A stretch of DNA of 6,324 bases from Robiginitomaculum sp. (GTDB taxonomy: Bacteria > Pseudomonadota > Alphaproteobacteria > Caulobacterales > Maricaulaceae): NCBI GenBank assembly GCA_002733485.1, contig NVVU01000006.1:58141-64464 (forward strand). The letters run 5' to 3'. The notes under the pieces were generated by a model. The model did no database searches. It saw only the letters and a list, made by a program, of their open reading frames with translations, and was not told the DNA's origin. Within the stretch, counting starts at the first letter, position 1; every line of letters begins with the position of its first letter. The position numbers and the translations under genes were made by a program. Below are positions 1 through 6,324 of this stretch, piece by piece.

Positions 1-1
1 A

Positions 2-3000
2 ATCCGCCCTGGGCGAACCGCCGTGGGCACGCCTTTGGGGCGCGACCTTCTGGAAATTATTATTGGCGACAAGCCGTTTCTGGTCGATTCGGTCATGGGT
101 GAACTGGGCCAATGGGGCGTTAATACACTGGCCATGTTCCACCCGGTAATTGATCTGGGGCGCGCCGAAACTGGTGAACGGGATGCATCGGCACCGGCGA
201 TCCGCGAAAGCATGATCCAGGTGCAGTTTGAGCCCTTGAGTAAAAACCGCCGCGAGAAGGTTCTTAAAGGGGTGAAGGCCACCTTGCGCGATATTGAAAT
301 GGCTGTGGATGACTGGATGGGCATGCGCGCCGAAATGAACCGCGCCATTGAAGAATTACATGAGGCCCCGGCTGCCGCCCCCGAAGAGGAAGTGGCCGAA
401 TGTATCGAGTTTCTGCGTTGGTTGCGCGACGAGCATTTCGCCTTTCTGGGCAGTCGGCGCTATACATTCCCCACCGATGAAAAGGGTAAATTGCTGCACG
501 CCGAGCCGGATATCGTACCCGGGAGCGGTCTGGGATTGTTGCGTGCTGACGATACCAATGTGCTGCGCCGTGGTTCTGAGCCCAGCATGCTGGCCCCAGC
601 CATTCAGGAATTTCTGAACGAGCCCACGCCGCTAATCGTGGCCAAGTCCAATATGCGCTCCCGCGTGCACCGCCGCATTTATATGGATTACATTGGCGTC
701 AAACATTGGCGCGAGGATGGCCAGGTGACCGGGGAAACCCGCTTTGTAGGCCTCTTCACCGCCGAGGCCTATGACCGCATGGCCCGCGATGTGCCCTTGA
801 TCCGCCGCAAAGTACGGCGAGTTCTGATGCGTGCCCAGCGCGGACCTGGTACACATAATGCCAAAAAACTGCAAAACATTGTTGAAAATTACCCCCGCGA
901 TGAGCTGTTCCAGATCTCGGAAGAGGAATTACTGGAAATCAGCCGCGGCATATTGCATCTGAATGACCGCCCGCGTCCCAAGCTGTTTGTGCGCCGGGAT
1001 CGCTTTGACCGTTTTGTGTCCGTTTTCGTGTTTATCCCGCGTGAGCATTACAACACCCAATTGCGCGAAGATGTTGGCGAGCTCGTCAGCAAATCCTTTG
1101 GCGGACGCCTGTCTGCCTATTACCCGCATTTTGGCGATGGTCCGTTGGCCCGGGTGCATATCATTATCGGCCTTGACCCCCACAACCATCTGGAACCGGA
1201 TCTGGCGGATCTGGAACGCCAAATCGCGCAATTGGCGCGCACCTGGCATGACCGGCTGGAATCCGCCGCGCGCAGTACCGGCGCCCCTACCAGCTTGCAA
1301 GAAATGCTGGGCGCTTATCGCGGTGCCTTTTCTGCCGGGTATAAAGAGGCCTATTCTGCCGAGGAAGCATTAGTGGATATTGCTCAGGTAGAAGCCCTAA
1401 AGGGAGCCCCCGGCCTATCAGCGCGGCTCTATCGCCATAGCAATGATGCGCCGGCCCTGATCCGCATCAAGCTTTATAAAACAGGCCATTGCTTGCCGCT
1501 CTCCGATGTTATGCCGATCTTTGAAGCCATGGGCTTCGAGGCCCTGACAGAGGCCAGCTATCCTGTGCAGGCCAGGGACCGCGATGCGGTGTGGGTGCAT
1601 GCCTTTGAATTGCGCAGCTCCGATGGTGAAGTGCTGGATCTGGCGCACATCGCCAGCCCGGTACAGGATGCTCTGGTGGCAATCTGGGGCGGCCGGTCGG
1701 AAAATGACGGCTTTAACCGGCTGGTCCTGCGTCTCGGGGTAAACTGGCGCAGCGCCGCCTTTTTGCGCACCTGTGCCCGTTACCGCTCGCAATCGGGGCT
1801 GGATCCTTCGCAACGGGTGCAAGAAGAAGCGCTGGCCGAAAATCCCGAAATTTCCAGCCTGTTGCTGGCGCTGGCCCGCACCCGCTTTCATCCCGATGCC
1901 CATAGTACGCTGGACGAGCGCAAAACCGCGCAAGGTAAAACCTGTGAAGAGATTATCGCCTGTCTGGACAAGGTGCCCAGCCTGGATCACGACCGGGTAT
2001 TGCGCCGCCTGATGCGGCTGATTTGCGCCATACAGCGCACCAGCTTTTATCAGAGCGATGCCAATGGCGAACCATTGAGCCGAATTTCCATCAAAATTGC
2101 CAGCCGCGAGCTGGAAACCCTGCCGGCCCCCAAGCCGTACCGGGAAATCTTTGTCTGGTCCCCGGATGTAGAAGGGGTGCATTTGCGCTTTGGCCCCGTG
2201 GCCCGTGGGGGTTTGCGCTGGTCTGACCGGCGCGATGATTTTCGCACTGAAGTGCTGGGCCTGGTAAAAGCACAGCAAGTGAAAAACAGCGTCATAGTGC
2301 CTGTTGGCTCAAAGGGCGGGTTTTTCCCCAAATGCCTGCCGCGAGGCGGCACGCGAGATGAAATTCAGGCCGAAGGCATCAGCGCCTATAAGAGCTTTAT
2401 TCGCGGCCTTCTGGACCTGACTGACACGCTGGATACGGCCGGCAATGTGGTGCACCCGGAAAACCTGGTGATCTGGGACGAGGATGACCCCTATCTGGTG
2501 GTCGCCGCCGACAAGGGTACGGCAACATTTTCCGATATCGCCAATACCATGGCCGAGGAATATGGCTTCTGGCTGGATGATGCCTTCGCCTCTGGTGGCT
2601 CGGTTGGCTATGACCACAAGAAAATGGGCATTACCGCGCGCGGCGCCTGGGAAGCGGTGAAGCGGCACTTCCGCGAAATGGGTAAAGACATCCAGAGCGA
2701 GCCGTTCAGCGTGATCGGCGTCGGCGATATGTCTGGCGATGTGTTTGGCAACGGCATGCTGCTCTCTAAACACACCGCTCTGTTGGCGGCCTTTGACCAT
2801 CGCGATATTTTTATTGACCCGGATCCCGGTGATGCAGCAGTCAATTGGGCAGAGCGCAAACGCCTGTTTGATCTGCCTCGCACCAGTTGGCAGGACTATG
2901 ACAAAAAACTGATCTCCAAAGGAGGCGGCATTTTCAGTCGTCGTGCCAAATCCATCTCCCTGACGGATGAAATGCGCAAAATGACCGGCCTTGAAGGCAA

Positions 3001-4654
3001 GGCCGCTACGCCCAATGATATTATCAATGCCCTGTTGCAGGCAAAGTGCGAGCTATTGTGGTTTGGTGGCATCGGCACCTATATCAAAAGTACCAAAGAG
3101 CAGAACTGGCAGGTTGGCGACAAGGCCAATGATGCCATTCGGGTCAATGCCGGCGAGGTCGGAGCCAAGGTCATCGGCGAAGGCGCCAATCTGGGCATAA
3201 CCCAGGCTGGTCGGATCGAATACGCCAAAGCCGGTGGACGCATTAACGCAGACTTTGTTGATAATTCGGCTGGCGTGGATACTTCGGATCATGAGGTTAA
3301 TCTGAAAATTCTGCTGAACGCCGCTATTCGTGCCGGCAAGTTAACCCTTGAAGGCCGCAACAAGGTGCTGGCCTCGATGACCGATGATGTGGCTGAGCAT
3401 GTGCTGCGCCATAATTACGACCAGACGCTGGCGCTTTCCATGGCCCAGCTAACCGCTCCCTATGATATGGAACCCTTTGAGCGCTATATGGAAAGCCTGG
3501 AGGATAAAGGCCAGCTGGACCGGGTGGTTGAGGGCTTGCCCTCATCGGATGAAATGCTGTCACGGCGCGAAGCCGGTGACACCCTGACTCGTCCCGAAAT
3601 TGCCACGCTGATGGCTTATGCCAAAAACACACTGGTCGAGGAATTGCTGGACAGTCATTTACCGGACGATCCGCATTTTGCGCCTTTGCTTACCCATTAT
3701 TTTCCAAAGGCAGTGCAGGGATATACCGAGGAGCGGGAAAGCCACCGCCTGCACCGGGAAATCATTTCCACGGCTCTGGTCAATGATATTGTCAATCAGG
3801 GCGGGCCGACCTTTATTTACCGCCTGGCAGCCGGGGCCGGGGTTGACACCGCCGACGCCGCTCGTGCGTTTGAAGCCAGCCGCCAGTTGTTTGGGTTTGA
3901 TGACCTGATTGCGCGCATTAATGCTTATGATAACAAGGCCCCGGTTGCTGGACTTTATGAATTGCACCGCGAAGTGATGCGTCTGGTTCGCCGCGAAAGC
4001 TATTGGCTGGCCCGGCGTTTTGGCGCGAACATCAAGGAGCTGGGCGCCTTCATTGCCACCTATAAGGACGGCATTGCAGGCCTGTGTGCCGAAACGGCCA
4101 GTTTCATTTCCCCGTTCGAGCAGGAACGCATTACCAATCGCATTGCCCGCTTTGAAAACGATGGGGCTCCCGGTGAGCTGGCGCACGACATTTCCATGTT
4201 GCGTCCGCTGATCTCGGCGACCGACGTGCTGGACCTCGCGACAAAGGAAGACTGGCCGGTGCTGCCCGTTGCGGCGCTGTATCATGCCTTTGGTGATCAG
4301 TTCCGCTTTGATCGTTTGCGCGGGGCCGCCGGCCAATTGGACACCGATCAGCGCTGGGACCGCCTGGCGGTGCGCCGCCTGATCGAGGATCTGTACAGCG
4401 CCCAGCGCGGTCTGACCTGTTCGGCTATGGCCCATGCCATGCAAAATACCAACGGGCCCAAAACCAGGGACGGCACGTCGGATCGGGATTGGGCAGATGG
4501 GGTTGTGCAAGACTGGAAAGAGGCCAATGGAGCGCTGGCTATCAAGACCATGCAAACCTTTGACGAACTGGATGCCACTGGAGAATGGACCTTAGCCAAA
4601 CTGGCCATTGCCAACACCCAGATGAGCGAGCTGGCCGCGCAGATTGTGACGTGA
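2..4654 (+). CDS. gdhZ: NAD-dependent glutamate dehydrogenase, large (about 180 kDa) class, 5'-truncated by window edge
   Basis: Cytoplasmic enzyme converting L-glutamate + NAD+ to 2-oxoglutarate + ammonium + NADH, used in glutamate catabolism. The frame is open to the left edge: seven codons precede the GTG at 23, so that GTG is not the true start and some tens of N-terminal residues are missing; 1,550 are visible (family about 1,600). Counting from the GTG: the N-terminal ACT-like regulatory part has EIIIGDKPFLVDSV (11-24) and FLRWLRDEHFAFLG (about 129-142). The catalytic core follows: RGGLRWSDR (728-736), K749/K754, PVGSKGGF with probable catalytic K764, AADKGTATFSD with probable catalytic D830, the NAD-binding glycine loop GVGDMSGDVFGNG (899-911), WFGGIGTY (1013-1020), GEGANLGITQ (1052-1061) and DNSAGVDTSDHEVN (1080-1093). 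A helical C-terminal domain follows. No frameshift or lost key residue was seen. In Caulobacter the orthologue GdhZ also regulates FtsZ; that role is not demonstrable here. Confidence 0.97.
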   Translation: MRPGRTAVGTPLGRDLLEIIIGDKPFLVDSVMGELGQWGVNTLAMFHPVIDLGRAETGERDASAPAIRESMIQVQFEPLSKNRREKVLKGVKATLRDIEMAVDDWMGMRAEMNRAIEELHEAPAAAPEEEVAECIEFLRWLRDEHFAFLGSRRYTFPTDEKGKLLHAEPDIVPGSGLGLLRADDTNVLRRGSEPSMLAPAIQEFLNEPTPLIVAKSNMRSRVHRRIYMDYIGVKHWREDGQVTGETRFVGLFTAEAYDRMARDVPLIRRKVRRVLMRAQRGPGTHNAKKLQNIVENYPRDELFQISEEELLEISRGILHLNDRPRPKLFVRRDRFDRFVSVFVFIPREHYNTQLREDVGELVSKSFGGRLSAYYPHFGDGPLARVHIIIGLDPHNHLEPDLADLERQIAQLARTWHDRLESAARSTGAPTSLQEMLGAYRGAFSAGYKEAYSAEEALVDIAQVEALKGAPGLSARLYRHSNDAPALIRIKLYKTGHCLPLSDVMPIFEAMGFEALTEASYPVQARDRDAVWVHAFELRSSDGEVLDLAHIASPVQDALVAIWGGRSENDGFNRLVLRLGVNWRSAAFLRTCARYRSQSGLDPSQRVQEEALAENPEISSLLLALARTRFHPDAHSTLDERKTAQGKTCEEIIACLDKVPSLDHDRVLRRLMRLICAIQRTSFYQSDANGEPLSRISIKIASRELETLPAPKPYREIFVWSPDVEGVHLRFGPVARGGLRWSDRRDDFRTEVLGLVKAQQVKNSVIVPVGSKGGFFPKCLPRGGTRDEIQAEGISAYKSFIRGLLDLTDTLDTAGNVVHPENLVIWDEDDPYLVVAADKGTATFSDIANTMAEEYGFWLDDAFASGGSVGYDHKKMGITARGAWEAVKRHFREMGKDIQSEPFSVIGVGDMSGDVFGNGMLLSKHTALLAAFDHRDIFIDPDPGDAAVNWAERKRLFDLPRTSWQDYDKKLISKGGGIFSRRAKSISLTDEMRKMTGLEGKAATPNDIINALLQAKCELLWFGGIGTYIKSTKEQNWQVGDKANDAIRVNAGEVGAKVIGEGANLGITQAGRIEYAKAGGRINADFVDNSAGVDTSDHEVNLKILLNAAIRAGKLTLEGRNKVLASMTDDVAEHVLRHNYDQTLALSMAQLTAPYDMEPFERYMESLEDKGQLDRVVEGLPSSDEMLSRREAGDTLTRPEIATLMAYAKNTLVEELLDSHLPDDPHFAPLLTHYFPKAVQGYTEERESHRLHREIISTALVNDIVNQGGPTFIYRLAAGAGVDTADAARAFEASRQLFGFDDLIARINAYDNKAPVAGLYELHREVMRLVRRESYWLARRFGANIKELGAFIATYKDGIAGLCAETASFISPFEQERITNRIARFENDGAPGELAHDISMLRPLISATDVLDLATKEDWPVLPVAALYHAFGDQFRFDRLRGAAGQLDTDQRWDRLAVRRLIEDLYSAQRGLTCSAMAHAMQNTNGPKTRDGTSDRDWADGVVQDWKEANGALAIKTMQTFDELDATGEWTLAKLAIANTQMSELAAQIVT

Positions 4655-4686
4655 ACGGATTGCTCGAAGCATGGATGCTCAAGCCT

Positions 4687-4765
4687 GTCATTACCGGGCT
4701 TATCCCGGTAATCCAGTTTTCTTTTCGTAAAAGAACTGGATCACCCGAACTAGTCGGGTGATGAC
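4687..4765. repeat. 79-bp triple-hairpin palindromic element downstream of the dehydrogenase gene (REP/MITE-like)
   Basis: Three consecutive hairpins are closed by a 5-bp outer pairing (GTCAT 4687-4691 with ATGAC 4761-4765). Hairpin 1 is ATTACCGGG (4690-4698) with CCCGGTAAT (4704-4712), loop CTTAT. The central stem is ATCCAGTT (4711-4718) with AACTGGAT (4734-4741), continuing as CTTTT/AAAAG around a 3-nt loop after a TT bulge. Hairpin 3 is ATCACCCGA (4740-4748) with TCGGGTGAT (4754-4762), loop ACTAG. The 32-bp left and right ends are imperfect inverted copies (24 of 32 match). The element starts 32 bases after the dehydrogenase stop, so it may protect the mRNA 3' end or help end transcription, but no U-tract follows. 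Similar TTACCGGG/CTGGAT palindromes are dispersed in many alphaproteobacterial genomes (recollection, not searched). No transposase is present, so any movement would need outside help. Confidence 0.75.
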
Positions 4766-4882
4766 AAATTATGATACAGCCCAAGCGCATCATGGCTCCC
4801 TGATAAAATTTCGTTTTTCCCAAATGATACGATAAGGTGTAGGCAAAGTGCCGGGGGCCACACCAATGTATAAAACAACACC
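4766..4882. other. Short intergenic spacer before the membrane-protein operon
   Basis: About 117 bases lie between the palindromic element and the first membrane-protein gene. The first half is AT-rich, with TAAAAT (4804-4809) and TATAAA (4869-4874) resembling -10 hexamers, but neither has a -35-like hexamer at proper spacing. A promoter for the downstream pair is expected here but cannot be placed. There is no good Shine-Dalgarno sequence directly before the ATG at 4883. No open frame of note occurs; ATG 4771 stops after ten codons. Confidence 0.4.
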
Positions 4883-5368
4883 ATGACCTGGGAGGCGATG
4901 ACTGCATTGGCTACGGTAGGCAGCTCCATCGCTGTCTTCATAACGCTTATCTACCTGTCGGGTCAGGTACGCAGCGCCAACAAACAACGTGAACTGGAGG
5001 CGTACCGGCATACGTCGGACACCTTAAATGCATTTTGCGACCTGATGAGCGAATCCGAAGAGCGGGCAAGGATTGTGTTGAAAGGCCGCATGGATCGCGC
5101 CAGGCTAAGCGAAGCGGAAAAAATGGTTTTCGATCATATCCATATTCGTTTGCTTAATGGCCTAGAGAGTTGGCACCATCATCTTGAGCAAACGATGCGT
5201 GCCGGTGCCTTTTGCGAAAAACAAATTAGCAATATCAAAACCATTATCACACTCTATTTTGACTTTCCTGGCACGCATGGCTTTTGGGAAGAAATTCGCC
5301 CGGCCTTTGCGCCTATTCAGCCCTTGATCGACGAAGCCCTTTCAGGCACCGAAAGGCATGCTCCATGA
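4883..5368 (+). CDS. Small single-pass membrane protein of unknown function, 161 aa
   Basis: Not assigned to a named family. The N-terminus MTWEAMTALATVG leads into one hydrophobic helix (about residues 7-25, ending TLIYLSGQVR), followed by a basic stretch (R30, K34, R36) and a mostly helical soluble region. With an acidic N-terminus and positive charge after the helix, the positive-inside rule predicts N-out/C-in, placing the soluble domain in the cytoplasm. The layout (MTWE start, one helix ending xYLxxQVR, helical tail with a late FWEEIRPAF segment) resembles small uncharacterised proteins common in marine bacteria; that is recollection, not a search. The ATG at 4883 has no clear ribosome site. 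An in-frame ATG at 4898 follows GGGAGG but only two bases away, too close, and starting there would lose the MTWE motif. The gene overlaps the next by four bases (ATGA), implying co-translation. GC is lower than in the dehydrogenase gene. Confidence 0.8.
   Translation: MTWEAMTALATVGSSIAVFITLIYLSGQVRSANKQRELEAYRHTSDTLNAFCDLMSESEERARIVLKGRMDRARLSEAEKMVFDHIHIRLLNGLESWHHHLEQTMRAGAFCEKQISNIKTIITLYFDFPGTHGFWEEIRPAFAPIQPLIDEALSGTERHAP
5351..5368 (+). promoter_or_regulatory. Ribosome binding site and ATGA coupling junction between the two membrane-protein genes
   Basis: GAAAGG at 5351-5356 lies eight bases before ATG 5365. That ATG overlaps the TGA stop of the upstream gene (ATGA, 5365-5368). This arrangement is typical of translational coupling and decides the start of the 257-residue protein. 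Coupling itself is inferred. Confidence 0.6.
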
Positions 5369-6138
5369 TTTTACGCCGCGTCATAAAGCATTTTCGCCAG
5401 CAGGAATGGACCGCCATTTTCCTTGATTTCCTCATCGTAGTCGTTGGCGTGTTCATCGGCTTGCAAGTCAGCAATTGGAATGATGCACGATTGCGAGAAC
5501 AAACAGCGCAAACCTATATTGAGCGCCTTCGTGAAGAACTTGCGGCAAGCAAGGAGGATATTAGTCAGCGGCTTACCTATTTTCGCCAGACCAGAACCAA
5601 TGCATTGCAGGCCTTGAGTGCACTGGATCAATCACCAGAGACACTTGGCGAACAGTTTTTGGTTGATATTTACCAGGCAAGCCAGATGTTGCAACGTGAA
5701 TACGGACGTGACACCTATAACGAAATCCTGTCAGTCGGCGCCAATAATGCAATCTCTGATATTGCCGTGAGAAAGCGATTAGCCAATTTTTACCGCAGCA
5801 TAAAGGCCCAAATATCTAGCTTGCGAGACAAAACCTCTTACCGTGAGCTGGTTCGACGTAATATGCCATATAATGTGCAACAGGCGATCCGCGCGGCATG
5901 TGGTGATATTGTTACCACTGGCAAAAACGGAGAGCCGACCCTTGCTTTGCCTGCTGATTGCGATCCTGACCTGAGCCCGAGCGATGTATCGTTTGGCGTT
6001 GCAACCATTTTGGAGCTCAACATTCGCAAAGACCTTGTTCGTCAACTCTCCAACCTGGACGCCAAACTTTTTGCCGCACAGCTTGTCATTGACCGGACCA
6101 ATCTGTTGGATGCGTATTTGATGGATATCCAGCAATGA
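5365..6138 (+). CDS. Membrane-anchored protein of unknown function, 257 aa (MILRR...FLIVVVGVFIGLQVSNWN type)
   Basis: I recognise the N-terminal pattern but not a function. A basic, amphipathic start (MILRRVIKHFRQQEW, residues 1-15) is followed by one strongly hydrophobic helix (about 18-36, FLDFLIVVVGVFIGLQV) and the signature NWNDAR (37-42); DUF6090-like proteins share this 'VVxGxxIxLQxxNWNE' arrangement. Charge bias predicts N-in/C-out, so the largely helical remainder (43-257), which begins with a probable coiled coil (about 43-90), should be periplasmic. C179 and C199 flank a short Gly/Pro-containing segment and could form a disulfide there. The start at 5365 is preferred over an upstream in-frame TTG at 5284: it gives the conserved MILRR start, has GAAAGG (5351-5356) eight bases upstream, and forms the ATGA overlap with the preceding gene. 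The stop overlaps another ATG (6135). Confidence 0.85.
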   Translation: MILRRVIKHFRQQEWTAIFLDFLIVVVGVFIGLQVSNWNDARLREQTAQTYIERLREELAASKEDISQRLTYFRQTRTNALQALSALDQSPETLGEQFLVDIYQASQMLQREYGRDTYNEILSVGANNAISDIAVRKRLANFYRSIKAQISSLRDKTSYRELVRRNMPYNVQQAIRAACGDIVTTGKNGEPTLALPADCDPDLSPSDVSFGVATILELNIRKDLVRQLSNLDAKLFAAQLVIDRTNLLDAYLMDIQQ

Positions 6139-6206
6139 TCCTGCGTCGACGTCTCTGTCTCTATGGCTTCAACGTCATAAAACAGCTGAACGGGTCAAGG
6201 CAATAA
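6135..6206 (+). pseudogene. Stump of a probable third tandem membrane-protein gene, 23 codons, starting MILRR
   Basis: An ATGA overlap with the stop of the 257-residue gene opens a frame reading MILRRRLCLYGFNVIKQLNGSRQ then TAA. The first five residues are identical to the start of the preceding gene (MILRR), with different synonymous codons (ATC CTG CGT CGA against ATT TTA CGC CGC), and the overlap geometry is the same as at 5365. After codon 5 there is no hydrophobic helix or NWN signature. The frame runs 46 bases into the oppositely oriented acetyltransferase gene from 6161. The likely reading is that only the 5' end of a paralogue survives at a recombination junction. The alternative is a chance short frame. 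It is unlikely to make a functional protein. Confidence 0.35.
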
Positions 6207-6324
6207 TCGGCAAATGGATCGCAATATTCAAACCCATTACGGCGGTATAAGGCTTGGGCGGCGGCAAATTCATCCTGGGTTCCGGTTTCCAGGCTGAGCC
6301 GTCGATAGAACCGCTGGCGGGCCG
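6161..6324 (-). CDS. GNAT-family N-acetyltransferase, C-terminal fragment (start beyond the right edge)
   Basis: On the minus strand the frame is open from the right edge to a TAG at 6163-6161 and gives 53 residues. It carries the typical end of a GNAT acetyltransferase: LSLETGT, then EFAAAQALYRRNGFEYCDPF and ADYCLDPFSCFMTLKP. In the family the LETG strand, the A..LY...GF helix-strand unit (motif B region) and the closing SxFM.L strand form the C-terminal half of the acetyl-CoA-binding fold. The acetyl-CoA pyrophosphate loop (R/Q-x-x-G-x-G/A) lies outside the window, so substrate and full length are unknown. The gene is convergent with the membrane-protein genes, with 22 bases between the two stops. 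No terminator hairpin was found in that gap. Confidence 0.8.
   Translation of the reverse strand, partial: ARQRFYRRLSLETGTQDEFAAAQALYRRNGFEYCDPFADYCLDPFSCFMTLKP

Noticed and set aside
1418..2278. 286-residue open frame on the minus strand
   Set aside because: Lies wholly inside the dehydrogenase catalytic region, which is conserved on the plus strand. The translation has no recognisable domain and is explained by GC-rich codon structure.
3659..4555. 298-residue open frame on the minus strand
   Set aside because: Antisense to the dehydrogenase C-terminal domain, with low-complexity H/Q/G/N composition and no family signature; a coding-strand shadow.
4740..4775. Rho-independent terminator at hairpin 3
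   Set aside because: The stem is strong, but the sequence after it (GACAAATTATG) lacks a T-run, so a classic intrinsic terminator is not supported. It is kept as part of the repeat.
4804..4874. -10-like hexamers TAAAAT and TATAAA
   Set aside because: No -35-like partner at 16-18 bases; expected by chance in an AT-rich spacer.
4542..5011. Overlapping minus-strand frames (121, 63 and 73 residues) across the intergenic region and the 5' end of the first membrane-protein gene
   Set aside because: They cross the palindromic element and the antisense of a coding region, and show no domain or ribosome site.
5284..5364. TTG start extending the second membrane protein by 27 residues
   Set aside because: The extension overlaps the end of the upstream gene, has no conserved features, and puts a Ser/Arg-rich tail before the MILRR start. 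The ATG at 5365 has a ribosome site and the ATGA overlap.
6144..6151. 8-bp palindrome CGTCGACG between the convergent genes
   Set aside because: Has no loop or T-run and does not extend; too short to call an operator or terminator.

Overview
The window looks like chromosomal DNA of an alphaproteobacterium, probably a marine one. The evidence is a very large NAD-dependent glutamate dehydrogenase of the 1,500-1,600-residue class with alphaproteobacterial wording of its motifs (GEGANLG), a palindromic 'TTACCGGG..CCCGGTAA / CTGGAT' element of a style common in that class, and a pair of small membrane proteins of a kind I associate with marine Alphaproteobacteria. The genus cannot be fixed from this sequence.

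Layout. Bases 2-4654 (+) hold one long gene, the NAD-glutamate dehydrogenase. Its N-terminus is cut off by the left edge, and the rest is intact with all catalytic motifs. Thirty-two bases after its stop lies a 79-bp triple-hairpin palindromic element (4687-4765), followed by about 117 bases of AT-richer spacer with no convincing promoter. Then come two co-oriented genes for single-pass membrane proteins of unknown function (4883-5368 and 5365-6138), joined by an ATGA stop/start overlap. The second gene ends in another ATGA overlap (6135-6138). This opens a 23-codon frame that begins MILRR, exactly like the second gene, and then loses all similarity; I read it as the stump of a lost third tandem gene. 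The right edge (6161-6324, minus strand) holds the C-terminal 53 residues of a GNAT N-acetyltransferase, convergent with the membrane-protein genes.

How the parts relate. The dehydrogenase is core metabolism: oxidative deamination of glutamate to 2-oxoglutarate, ammonium and NADH. The membrane-protein pair appears to be a separate transcription unit of accessory character: lower GC in sampled lines, no recognised catalytic motif, translational coupling and a broken distal copy. By the positive-inside rule the two proteins point in opposite directions, one with its soluble part in the cytoplasm and the other in the periplasm. No CRISPR, tRNA, rRNA, transposase or phage gene was seen.
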